A stretch of DNA of 64,000 nucleotides, taken from positions 174,239,642 to 174,303,641 of the forward strand of contig CM054062.1 in the NCBI GenBank assembly GCA_028641055.1, written 5' to 3'. Source of the stretch: Alopecurus myosuroides (Eukaryota; Streptophyta; Magnoliopsida; Poales; Poaceae). The notes under the pieces are model-generated. The model saw only the letters and a list, made by a program, of their open reading frames with translations. It did no database searches and was not told the origin of the DNA. This document shows positions 52,516-63,800 of the stretch, one piece after another (positions within the stretch are counted from its first letter, which is position 1; each line of letters starts with the position of its first letter). The position numbers and the translations under genes were made by a program.

Positions 52516-55500
52516 CTAGTTTTTTTAGCAAAGAAGGACGGGTACTCAGATCGTAAACGATCTTCTCGTTCCCAGGTTGCTTCAGCTTCAGAATGATGAG
52601 ACCACTGAACCTTGAGACACTTGATGCTTCGGCATCGAATCTTTTGTTCAGCTGCCTCGAGGATACGGACAGGACATTCTCGGTAGGTCAGATCATCCTT
52701 AAGATCAATGGTTTCATGATCAACACCACGGTTGGAATCTTTGAAACAACGATGGAGTTGTGAGACGTGGAATGTAGCATGAACCAGTGGGAACGTTGAA
52801 GGTAGATGGAGACAATAAGCAAAATTTCCACTTTTTGCAAGAACAGAGAAAGGACCAACATAGCGAGGCGGTAATTTTCCCTTCATGACGTCACGATGAA
52901 CACCTTTCAAAGGTGTGACTCGAAGATAGGCTTGTCCGCCAACATCATAACGAATATCTTGTTGACGGTCACCATAACTCTTCTGGCAAGACTGAGCAGC
53001 TTTCAGATGTTCACAGATGATACGAACTGTTTCTTCAGTCTCATTGATCAGATTCTTCGGTCCAAAGAATTGTCTTTCTCCGGTTTCTGACCAATTTAAC
53101 GGAATTGAACAGCTTCTGTTGTAGAGAACTTCAAACGGAGCTTTGGCCAAGATAACTTGGAAGCAGTTGTTATAAACGAATTCGGCAGATGGAAGACACT
53201 TCTCCCAATCGTTACCGAAGGATACAACACAAGCTCGAAGCATGTATTCAAGAGTTTGATTCAGACTTCCGAGGTGATCATTACGGGATGATTGATAGAT
53301 GATGGTGGAATGTAGACGACTTCCCATAGCTTGCTTGAAACTTGCCCAGCCCTTGGAAGTAAACAGATTTCCATGATCAAAATGAATCTTCTTAGGAACA
53401 CCACGAAGAGGTATTATCTGAGAGACATACAAATCTGCCAGTTGTTTAGCAATGATGCTCTGATGGATAGGAACGAAATGAGCAACCTTTGACAGACGAT
53501 CAATCACCACCCAGATAGCGGTGTGTCCCTGATCATTTCTTGGAAGACCAACAATGAAAGTCATCTCAACTTCCTCCCACTTCCAAATAGGAATAGGTGT
53601 AGGGTAGAGAGTAGCAGCTGGTCTTTGATGTTCAGCTTTAGCACGACGACAAACATCACATTCAGCCACAAATTGAGCGATATCTCGCTTCATCTTGGTC
53701 CACCAGAACCTTTGACGTAGATCACGGTAAATTTTGGTGCTACCAGGATGAACAGAGAGAAGTGACTCATGAGCTTCATGGAGGATCAGTTGTTTCAGAC
53801 TCCATTTCTTTGGCACAACAATACGTTCACCAAAATAAACGGTACCTTGATCATCAACAGAAAAACATGTAGGAATTCCACGAGAAATCTTTCTCTTGAC
53901 CAAGGTAATGCTTAGATCCCGCTTTTGGGCATCTTTGATTTTATGTTCAAAGGATGGTTTCACTTCCGGATTAACCAGATAACCATAGGGAACAACCTCA
54001 AGATTGAGCTTGGAGAACTCTTTGTGGAGAGAAGGTTGATCTTGCTGTATCATCAAGTTGTTACAGTAAGACTTCTGGATTGTCGTGTCAGCCACGGCTT
54101 TACCTTTCTCAGTTTGACAATTGACCTCCACATTGGGTTCTTTGACTAGTTCCAACCATCTATTTTGTCTGAGACTCAGATATGGTTGGTTAAAAAGATA
54201 TTTGAAGCTCTGCTGATGGAAGTAGAACTCACATTGATTTCCTAGCAGATAATGACGCCATTGTTTCAAGGCATACACAACAGCTGCTAACTCCAGAGCA
54301 TGAGCTGGATATTTGAGTTCATGTGGTTTCAGTTGTCGAGAAGCATAAGAAACCACACGACCATCTTGCAAAAGACCGCAGTCGATACCTTGACGAGAGG
54401 CATCACAGAAGATGACGAAGTCCTTGCACGTTTCCGGAAGGACAAGCATAGGGGCATTATCAAGCTTGGTTTTCAACAACCGGAAACTCTCTTCCGCCAT
54501 TCTTGACCATACAAACTGTTTATCTATCTTAAGAAGATCAGTCATTGGTTTGGCAGCTTTGGAGAAACCTTCAATAGAGCGGTGATAACAACCGATAAGT
54601 TCGAGGAAGTTTCGAACCTCTTTGATAGACTTAGGTGACTCCCGGTCCAATATGGCTTGAACTTTGTTAGGGGAAACTGCAACTCCTTCAGCAGATAGGA
54701 CATAGCCTAGAAATATGAGCTCTTTCAACCAGAACTCAGATCTGGAGAATTTGGCATAGAGACGATGCTCCCGAAGCTTTGTCAAAACTAGCCGAAGATG
54801 TTCAGCATGTTCTTCTTCGGACTTGGAGTAGATTATAACATCGTTGAGGTAAACCACAACGAACTTGTCAAGATACTCCATGAAAATGGATTTCATAAGC
54901 CCCATCAACATGGTTGGAGCGTTGGAGAGTTTGGGAAACATAACAGTGTACTCGTAAACACCATAACAAGTTTTGACAGCCGTTTTAGAAACATTCCCGG
55001 ACCTGGTCTGAAGTTGATGATAACCCAGACTTAAGTGTATCTTGGAGAAGACAGTGGCACCAAACAGACGGTCAAACAAACCATTTGTCCAAGGAAGAGA
55101 ACACTTGCGCTTTATTGCCACATCATTGAACAGACAATATTCACTGACCAGCTGGGGAACTGTGATATCCTTCTTCATGACGAAGAGTGTAGGACATCCA
55201 CAGGAAGATGTGTTGGCATGAGGGAAGCCTTTTCCTTCAGACTCCTCTATTTGCTTCTTCAACTCAACCAACTCTTCTAGAGACATATGGTATAGTCTCT
55301 CAGAAGTAGGAGCCACTCCAGGAATTAGTTCAACAACAAACTCCACTGAATAATCATGATGCATACCAGGAAGCTCTTCCGGGAAGACATCCGGAAACTT
55401 ACACACTACTGGTACCTCATGAATCTCGAGAGACGGTCGGACTTTGATTGCATTAAGCTGAGGACGTGGTTGTGCTTGAACTGTCCCACAAGGAAACAAC

Positions 55501-56855
55501 AACCGAGTTGTCTGACCATAAGGATGAATCAGGGTAACAGACTTGGCTGCACAGTCAATCATGGCATGATGTGTTGACAACCAGTCCATGCCCAGTATGA
55601 CATTGATATTAGTTTGGTCCATGATGGCAAGTGTACTGAGAAACACCAAACCTCCAATTTCAATTGGCACACCAGGGCAAAAATGATTGATCTGACGAAT
55701 AGAACCTGGGGTGGAGATTATTAACGGAGGGACTACTTTCACAAAGGGTATGTCTAACAACCCCGCGAAAGCTCTTGATACACATGAATGTGATGCTCCG
55801 GAATCAAACAGAACTGATGCTGGAGCTAAATTGACACGAAGCATTCCCAACACGACATCAGGTGCTTTCTGAGCTTCTTCAATAAGAACATGGTTCAAAC
55901 GAGCACGGTTAACAACCCGTGTAGGAACAAGCTGAGGTGCAGGAGATATCCTCTGAGGACATTTGTCGGAGTAATGGCCAAGTTCATCACATACATGATA
56001 TGTCACCAGCCGTTTCTTACTACCAACAACTCTAGATTGCCCACCAAGGTGACCTTGTTGAACAACTGATGGATATGGAATGGCACTGTATGGAATGAAC
56101 ACACGATGCTTCTTGGAACCAGAAGAAGACGCACGTGACTCTCCAGAAATCTGCTTCAAAGATATTTCCATTTCCTTTTTGCCACACTCCAAGGTAAGAG
56201 CATGATTATAAAGGTCCTGGAAGGTTGGGAACTTGAAGGACAATAGCTCATAGTGAACTCCAGAATCCAGACCCTTGCGGAACAAATCTTGCTTATCCGC
56301 ATCATCTGCAACATCTCGGGGTGCATAACGAGCCAAACGGGTGAATTCACGCCCGTAAGTTTCAACATCCATCTGTCCCTGGGTCAGATCCAGGAACTCT
56401 TTTCTTTTGGAGTCCATAACTGCCTCTGGAACATGGGAAGCACGGAACTCTTTACGGAACTCCTCCCAAGTAACCTTATGTCCCGGCGATTGCAACGCTA
56501 TGAAACCTTCCCACCATGAACCATCTTCACCCTCTAGCTGGTAGGCGGCAAAGTTCACACGGTCACTTTCTGGAACATGGAGAGCGTTAAATTTGCGCTC
56601 GACAGTATGAAGCCAATCATCAGCATCAATGGGTTCCTTGAGACTGTTGAAAGATGGAAGCTTAGCATGAACTAAATCCCCGAATGTGACACATTCGTCA
56701 TGACGACGTTCAGTGTTTTGCGCCACACCCTCAAGGAGATGTTCATTTCTCAGGCGGTTGGTCTCGATATCCTGAAGAACTTGCGTCATTAAGGAAGATG
56801 ACGACTCTCCCTCGATATGACCACTTTCAACGGAATCTTGAATACTCCCGGACAT
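52491..56855 (-). CDS. gag-pol: Element E1 gag-pol, uninterrupted frame but catalytically substituted
   Basis: From ATG 56855 (after acceptor-like TACTCAG) to TAA 52491, 1454 codons without stop or frameshift. Gag capsid is at residues about 60-230. The zinc knuckle reads YHVC...GH...KC, its first Cys replaced by Tyr (286). Protease DSGAS is intact (351). RT has lost both catalytic positions examined: first Asp to His (607), and YLND instead of YLDD (671). RNase H keeps CDAS and the Glu but has His for a later Asp (880). In integrase the first Asp is Thr (1099), the second remains, and the Glu is Gly (1196). The chromodomain-like end EATWERED is present. E2 shares these changes (first RT Asp is Tyr there), so the family was probably already trans-mobilised. 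Confidence 0.9.
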   Translation of the reverse strand: MSGSIQDSVESGHIEGESSSSLMTQVLQDIETNRLRNEHLLEGVAQNTERRHDECVTFGDLVHAKLPSFNSLKEPIDADDWLHTVERKFNALHVPESDRVNFAAYQLEGEDGSWWEGFIALQSPGHKVTWEEFRKEFRASHVPEAVMDSKRKEFLDLTQGQMDVETYGREFTRLARYAPRDVADDADKQDLFRKGLDSGVHYELLSFKFPTFQDLYNHALTLECGKKEMEISLKQISGESRASSSGSKKHRVFIPYSAIPYPSVVQQGHLGGQSRVVGSKKRLVTYHVCDELGHYSDKCPQRISPAPQLVPTRVVNRARLNHVLIEEAQKAPDVVLGMLRVNLAPASVLFDSGASHSCVSRAFAGLLDIPFVKVVPPLIISTPGSIRQINHFCPGVPIEIGGLVFLSTLAIMDQTNINVILGMDWLSTHHAMIDCAAKSVTLIHPYGQTTRLLFPCGTVQAQPRPQLNAIKVRPSLEIHEVPVVCKFPDVFPEELPGMHHDYSVEFVVELIPGVAPTSERLYHMSLEELVELKKQIEESEGKGFPHANTSSCGCPTLFVMKKDITVPQLVSEYCLFNDVAIKRKCSLPWTNGLFDRLFGATVFSKIHLSLGYHQLQTRSGNVSKTAVKTCYGVYEYTVMFPKLSNAPTMLMGLMKSIFMEYLDKFVVVYLNDVIIYSKSEEEHAEHLRLVLTKLREHRLYAKFSRSEFWLKELIFLGYVLSAEGVAVSPNKVQAILDRESPKSIKEVRNFLELIGCYHRSIEGFSKAAKPMTDLLKIDKQFVWSRMAEESFRLLKTKLDNAPMLVLPETCKDFVIFCDASRQGIDCGLLQDGRVVSYASRQLKPHELKYPAHALELAAVVYALKQWRHYLLGNQCEFYFHQQSFKYLFNQPYLSLRQNRWLELVKEPNVEVNCQTEKGKAVADTTIQKSYCNNLMIQQDQPSLHKEFSKLNLEVVPYGYLVNPEVKPSFEHKIKDAQKRDLSITLVKRKISRGIPTCFSVDDQGTVYFGERIVVPKKWSLKQLILHEAHESLLSVHPGSTKIYRDLRQRFWWTKMKRDIAQFVAECDVCRRAKAEHQRPAATLYPTPIPIWKWEEVEMTFIVGLPRNDQGHTAIWVVIDRLSKVAHFVPIHQSIIAKQLADLYVSQIIPLRGVPKKIHFDHGNLFTSKGWASFKQAMGSRLHSTIIYQSSRNDHLGSLNQTLEYMLRACVVSFGNDWEKCLPSAEFVYNNCFQVILAKAPFEVLYNRSCSIPLNWSETGERQFFGPKNLINETEETVRIICEHLKAAQSCQKSYGDRQQDIRYDVGGQAYLRVTPLKGVHRDVMKGKLPPRYVGPFSVLAKSGNFAYCLHLPSTFPLVHATFHVSQLHRCFKDSNRGVDHETIDLKDDLTYRECPVRILEAAEQKIRCRSIKCLKVQWSHHSEAEATWEREDRLRSEYPSFFAKKTRNLGTRFL

Positions 56856-57249
56856 CCTGAGTACAAAGAAACGGAACCATGAGAAACACTCCCATGGAAA
56901 GAATGCAATAGAAAGGTTCATGACTTGATATAGATCAACTGAAGTCAAAAGGAATCAACAATTTAGACCGATGGAGGTAACTTGGAAAATCTGAGAACAT
57001 TAGCAACCTGACACGGAGTACTAGGAAAAACACCCAACGATTTTGCTCCTAACTTTGAAGTTAACAGGTGAGAGGTAAAACATTTGAAACCAAATGAGAT
57101 ACGGTGACTCAGAGTTAGAGCGATACTAGGTAAGGAGTAAAAAGAACCCTAAGAAGGTTTTCTCAACTCATTTGTCATTTCGAAAATAGTTTTCACAAAC
57201 TCTAGACTATACACCGATCAATAGCAAGGGTTTTCCTACAGGCAGTCCT
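56856..57249 (-). other. Element E1 untranslated leader
   Basis: About 390 bp between primer site and gag on the minus strand. The frame is open upstream of the gag ATG to 56948, but no separate gene is supported. There is no counterpart of element A's extra ORF. Confidence 0.6.
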
Positions 57250-57261
57250 GCTCTGATACCA
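57250..57261 (-). other. Element E1 primer binding site (initiator tRNA-Met type)
   Basis: On the minus strand TGGTATCAGAGC, five bases after the LTR end (GGGTCTGACA). Confidence 0.92.
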
Positions 57262-57266
57262 AGACC

Positions 57267-60200
57267 TGTCAGACCCCGGACCCAGAGATATACAAACTGT
57301 CATGTGCTCCTAGCAATGGACTCACAAGGGCTTCAGGGTTACCAGCCCCGGCCGCAACAAACAACGGCAGGCAGACCGGATTCATCGGCACGTAGTCCGG
57401 ATCCCCGGTCTACTAATCCTTGTGTTCATGCTAGTCATAACCAGATATGTATACCCAAGCGTCCACGAGTCGGATGAAACTGAAGGAACGGGACCAAAGT
57501 TATACAGAGTTGCTATGTGTCCAGAAAGTGCAACAACAATCGAGGGTTACCGGGGTTACCTCGCCCCAGGCCGAATCACATCGGCAGGCGGGCTCGGACA
57601 TGGATCATCGGCTCCACAACCCCTCGACTGCAACAACTATGCAGGCATAGCCAAAACTGTATAACAACGGGCTCGAAACCAACAATCGATCAAAGCAGCA
57701 CTCTAGTCAAGAAGCTTTATTAAGCAAGTAATACTAGAGTATAGCTTACAAACAGAGGTCACACGACCCAACATTACCTCAGACAACGGAAAGCAAATTA
57801 TGTTGCTATTCAACAAGAACCAAAAAGGCCTAAGAGGCCGCAACATAAGGCGACGTCCCAGCCCATAGATTCCAGGCTGCTACCTGGGAAACCCCAAACT
57901 ATCCGTCGATGTCCATGTTGATACACCACGAAAGGTATGGAACTCCACCTGAACCAAATTGAAGCAAACATGAGTACGGGAGGTACTCAACAAGACTTAA
58001 CTAACCTATTATATATCTTCTTGTTCATAAAGGGTTTATGAAGTTTGTTTTGCATAAAGCCAACTTTGTTTCGAATAGAGGGAGATAGAGAAGTTTTTCA
58101 CAAATCTTTTAAAAGAACACCTCTTCTTCGGGTATTGCCTTCAGATCCTCCGAAGCATCATCTTGACACATGATAACCGGAACCACCTCTTGCAACTAAA
58201 CATTCATTGACAACATATTTTACGTTCGGTTCAAGTTATCTATGATCTCAGGATCCGTCACCAAGTTGTCCTTAACCGCGGACACGGCTTTTCGAAAAGA
58301 TAAAACCCTGCAGGGGTGTACAACTTCACCCACACGTATCAACCGACTCTTAATGCCAAGCTATTGGCACAATTCCGACGATGTGCCGGCAGAGGGTGGC
58401 TGACCATGATCTTTCCCTTGCTTCGCCTATTCCATGAGTCGCTCCAAGTAGAGATGGACCGCCAATAGGGAGTGGCCATCTCCTGCCGGGTCTCTATCGT
58501 TGTGAGCGGTGCTTCAACTACTGTCTCGCCACAGGCTGTTACACCGCCACGTCCTAGTTTTGTAAACGTTTTTAACATTCCCCGCAAATCCAAATGGAAC
58601 TCCCAAACTAGGCAACTCATGGAACAAACTAGACAACTTGAAACCGAGGGGGATCCAATCCCCGTGTGGTTGCACGATCAGTCTTGGCTTCAAAGGCGAG
58701 AACTCGCTCCTAGGGGCATGAACGAGGAAAATCACCACATCCCATGCGGCAACTCATCCAAGCCTTTAATCATATTAACCACACATCTCAAACCTTACCA
58801 CGTCATCCTGTCATACTAGATTCATTTCGTAACTCTGATTCATCAACCGGATGAAGCAGAGATCAACAAACATGTATGACTAAGCATGGCATATTTGAGG
58901 CTTTGGCGATACACACAAACAAATCCTATGTCTGCTAGGAGCATTGAATCATGATATCTGTTTTATGCAAATAAATAGGACAACTCTATCTATTTACTCA
59001 AGATACTTTGTAAAGCATGCATCGTACGAGAAGGAAAACACTTCGAAAACATATATGGGCAGATAAGAGGTTATGCTTGCCTTGCTTCAAGAAAACCAGA
59101 AAAATCTTCAGGAATAAGTGCTTGACTTGGTTGTTTATACCAAGTATTCGGCAACAGGGGTGTCGAACTTCTCTCCGGATTCGAGGTCTACCGATAAGAG
59201 CAAACACCGGAAAGAGGGAGAACAACACTCAAAACAGGCATCGATGCAATGCTCAATATGTATGCATGAACATTTGAATGCATTAAAGATAAGCCCTAAA
59301 CATGTTTCATGGGTTGCTAGGGTTCATATGTTAAGAAAACAGTTTTAGTGAATTTAGTCCCGAAGTGGACCTCGGAGGCCGATTCGGCAAAAACTAGAAG
59401 TGTGACAAGTTAAAGTGCTCAAATAGGGTTGACACCATAACTAGGTTGCATTTGTCATTCTAAGCATTTTGACATATAACTTTTAATTTTCTAATTTTCT
59501 TGAATAAAAACTTATTTTCTTTATTTTAAATGATTTAAATAATGATCAAAATTCAACTTTGTAAAAAATGTGTGAAAATGACATAAACTTGTAGATTATA
59601 TTTTTCTGAACAAAATGGTATATTGAACACATTTTTCTGAGTTATGGAACAAAGGTTATTGCATTTATAAAATCATTATTTTTCTGTAATTTAAATAGCA
59701 GTGGGGTCCACGTGTCAGTACCGTTTTCATTTAAAGAAAATAAACAGAAAAACTGCCTTATGACGTCGGCATGATGTCGTGATGACATCACCCGTGGCCA
59801 AAATCACACAAATGCGATGCAATTGAAGAATTGGCGCGGGATTTCAGCAATTGAAGCCCACCACGAGTTATACGAGGTCGCGGGGAGTGCGGGGATGCTC
59901 TCGGTCGACCGGTTGATCGCCGGAAAGCTCGCCGGCGAGCTCGAGCGGCGGCGGCGGACCGCGGGCATCGGCGCGGGAATGGACCAGAGGGGGAGGGAGG
60001 AGGAGGAGGGCACCAGGGGGTGAGGGAGCTCACCCAGAACGTGATGCCGGGATCGGGGCAGCGAGGAAGGCCGGCAATCGCCGGCGGCGGCTGTTGCGGA
60101 TTCCGGTAGGGAAATTGGGGCCGCACGCGGCTCCGCGGAGGCTGCAAGAGCTCGAGGAGGGGGAGGCGGAGGTGGCGATGACGAGGAGCTCCTCGGTAGG

Positions 60201-60796
60201 GCGCGGGGGAGGCCGTAACGCCGGCATCGGGCGGCGGAGGCTGGCGGTAGGTTAGGGTTTGGTCCGGTTACTGCACGCACAGAGAAACAGAGAGGAGGAG
60301 GCTTCGATGCGAGGAGGAGGGGAGGGAAACGGGGCACTTCTCCTCGCCCTTATCCTCGAGGAGGACAAGCAGGAGGTGGCGGGGAAGGGCGGCGTCGAGG
60401 ACCTTCCGTCCACTGGCCAGAGGAGGAAGACGACAAGAATAGAAATTCCGAAACCCCCCCTACAAAAACAGAAACTGCGAAAAGGGCCATGCTCCTTTTA
60501 AGACAGCACACTAAAAACAATTTCGAGGGCCTTTCTGAAAAAGGTAAAATTTGACAAAAAATATTTTTGAGATCCTTATTACATGGGCAAACTCAACATA
60601 TTTTTGTTTGACAAAAATTGTACCATTTTAAACCATCAAGTTAAATTCGCACTTTAAGTGATTTTAATAAACTCCGTTATTAAATTTTAGTGCACTTGTT
60701 TTAAAACCAACCAGGGGTTTGGAATGCATGCATGACATGTCATGATCACCAACACAAACACACAAACTTTTTATTACAAAAAAGGCGGATGTTACA
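57267..60796 (-). repeat. Central element E LTR shared by E1 and E2 (3530 bp)
   Basis: Minus-strand ends TGTAACATCC (60796) and GGTCTGACA (57267). It is the 5' LTR of E1 and at the same time the 3' LTR of E2, with E1's primer site on one side and E2's PPT on the other. Internally it has an AT-rich block, a GC-rich block with AAACCCTAACC-like leader sequence (about 60250), a TGACGTCGG cluster (about 59760) and AT-rich sequence. An AATAAA on the minus strand at about 57716-57721 could be the polyadenylation signal. Confidence 0.92.
60493..60501 (-). promoter_or_regulatory. Possible TATA-like box of element E LTR
   Basis: CTTAAAAGG on the minus strand, before a CT-rich leader-like stretch. A weak match; given only as the best candidate. 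Confidence 0.3.
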
Positions 60797-60833
60797 AGTC
60801 TACCCCCCTTACAAGAATCTCGTCCCGAGATTC
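60797..60833 (-). promoter_or_regulatory. Element E2 polypurine tract and pre-PPT hairpin
   Basis: Same arrangement as E1: GAATCTCG-GGA-CGAGATTC (60833-60815, minus strand), then AAGGGGGGTAGACT and the LTR. Confidence 0.82.
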
Positions 60834-63800
60834 CTAGTTTTTTTAGCAAAGAAGGACGGGTACTCAGATCGTAAACGATCTTCTCGTTCCTAGGTTGCTT
60901 CAGCTTGAGAATGATGAGACCACCGAACCTTGAGACACTTGATGCTTCGGCATTGAATCTTTTGTTCAGCTGCCTCGAGGATACGGACAGGACATTCTCG
61001 GTAGGTCAGATCATCCTTAAGATCAATGGTTTCATGATCAACACCACGGTTGGAATCTTTGAAACAACGATGGAGTTGTGATACGTGGAATGTAGCATGA
61101 ACCAGTGGGAACGTTGAAGGTAGATGGAGACGATAAGCAAAATTTCCACTTTTTGCAAGAACAGAGAAAGGACCAACATAGCGAGGCGGTAATTTTCCCT
61201 TCATGACGTCACGATGAACACCTTTCAAAGGTGTGACTCGAAGATAGGCTTGTCCGCCAACATCATAACGAATATCTTGTTGACGGTCACCATAACTCTT
61301 CTGGCAAGACTGAGCAGCTTTCAGATGTTCACGGATGATACAAACTATTTCTTCAGTCTCATTGATCAGATTCTTCGGTCCAAAGAATTGTCTTTCACCG
61401 GTTTCTGACCAATTTAACGGAATTGAACAGCTTCTGTTGTAGAGAACTTCAAACGGAGCTTTGGCCAAGATAACTTGGAAGCAGTTCTTATAAACGAATT
61501 CGGCAGATGGAAGACACTTCTCCCAATCGTTACCGAAGGATACAACACAAGCTCGAAGCATGTCTTCAAGAATTTGATTCAGACTTCCGAGGTGATCATT
61601 ACGGGATGATTGATAGATGATGGTGGAATGTACATGACTTCCCATAGCTTGCTTGAAACTTGCCCAGCCCTTGGAAGTAAACAGATTTCCATGATCAAAA
61701 TGAATCTTCTTAGGAACACCATGAAGAGGTATTATCTGAGAGACATACAAATCTGCCAGTTGTTTAGCAATGATGCTCTGATGGATAGGAACGAAATGAG
61801 CAACCTTTGACAGACGATCAATCACTACCCAGATAGCGGTGTGTCCCTGATCATTTCTTAGAAGACCAACAATGAAAGTCATCTCAACTTCCTCCCACTT
61901 CCAAATAGGAATAGGTGTAGGGTAGAGAGTAGCAGCTGGTCTTTGATGTTCAGCTTTAGCACGACGACAAACATCGCATTCAGCCACAAATTGAGCGATA
62001 TCTCGCTTCATCTTGGTCCACGAGAACCTTTGACGTAGATCACGGTAAATTTTGGTGCTACCAGGATGAACAGAGAGAAGTGACTCATGAGCTTCACGGA
62101 GGATCAGTTGTTTCAGACTCCATTTCTTTGGCACAACAATACGTTCACCAAAATAAACGGTACCTTGATCATCAACAGAAAAACATGTAGGAATTCCACG
62201 AGAAATCTTTCTCTTGACCAAGGTAATGCTTAGATCCCGCTTTTGGGCATCTTTGATTTTATGTTCAAAGGATGGTTTCACTTCCGGATTAACCAGATAA
62301 CCAGAGGGAACAACCTCAAGATTGAGCTTGGAGAACTCTTTGTGGAGAGAAGGTTGATCTTGCTGTATCATCAAGCTGTTATAGTAAGACTTCTGGATTG
62401 TCGTGTCAGCCACGGCTTTACCTTTCTCAGTTTGACAATTGACCTCCACATTGGGTTCTTTGACTAGTTCCAACCATCTCTTTTGTCTGAGACTCAGATC
62501 TGGTTGGTTAAAAATATATTTGAAGCTCTGCTGATGGAAGTAGAACTCACATTGATTTCCTAGCAGATAATGACGCCATTGTTTCAAGGCATACACAACA
62601 GCTGCTAACTCCAGAGCATGAGCTGGATATTTGAGTTCATGTGGTTTCAGTTGTCGAGAAGCATAAGAAACCACACGACCATCTTGCAAAAGACCGCAGT
62701 CGATACCTTGACGAGAGGCATCACAGAAGATGACGAAGTCCTTGCACTTGTCCGGAAGGACAAGCATAGGGGCATTAGCAAGCTTGGTTTTCAACAACCG
62801 GAAACTCTCTTCTGCCATTCTTGACCATACAAACTGTTTATCTATCTTAAGAAGATCAGTCATTGGTTTGGCAGCTTTGGATAAACCTTCAATAGAGCGG
62901 TGATAACAACCGATAAGTTCGAGGAAGTTTCGAACCTCTTTGATAGACTTAGGTGACTCCCAGTCCAATATGGCTTGAACTTTGTTAGGGGAAACTGCAA
63001 CTCCTTCAGTAGATAGGACATAGCCTATAAATATGAGCTCTTTCAACCAGAACTCAGATCTGGAGAATTTAGCATAGAGACGATGCTCCCGAAGCTTTGT
63101 CAAAACTAGCCGAAGATGTTCAGCATGTTCTTCTTCGGACTTGGAGTAGATTATAACATCGTTGAGGTAAACCACAACGAACTTGTCAAGATACTCCATG
63201 AAAATGGATTTCATAAGCCCCATAAACATGGTTGGAGCGTTGGAGAGTTCGGGAAACATAACAGTGTACTCGTAAACACCATAACAAGTTTTGACAGCCG
63301 TTTTAGAAATATTCCTGGACCTGGTCTGAAGTTGATGATAACCCAGACTTAAGTATATCTTGGTGAAGACAGTGGCACCAAACAGACGGTCAAACAAACC
63401 ATTTGTCCAAGGAAGAGAACACTTGTGCTTTATTGCCACATCATTGAACGGACAATATTCACTGACCAGCTGGGGAACTCTGATATCCTTCTTCATGACG
63501 AAGAGTGTAGGACATCCAAAGGAAGATGTGTTGGCATGAGGGAAGCCTTTTCCTTCAGACTCCTCTATTTGCTTCTTCAACTCAACCAACTCTTCTAGAG
63601 ACATATGGTATGGTCTTTCAGAAGTAAGAGCCACTCCAGGAATTAGTTCAACAACAAACTCCACTGAATAATCATGATGCATACCAGGAAGCTCATCCGG
63701 GAAGACATCCGGAAACTTACACACTACTGGTACCTCATGAATCTCGAGAGACGGTCGGACTTTGATTGCATTAAGCTGAGGACGTGGTTGTGCTTGAACT

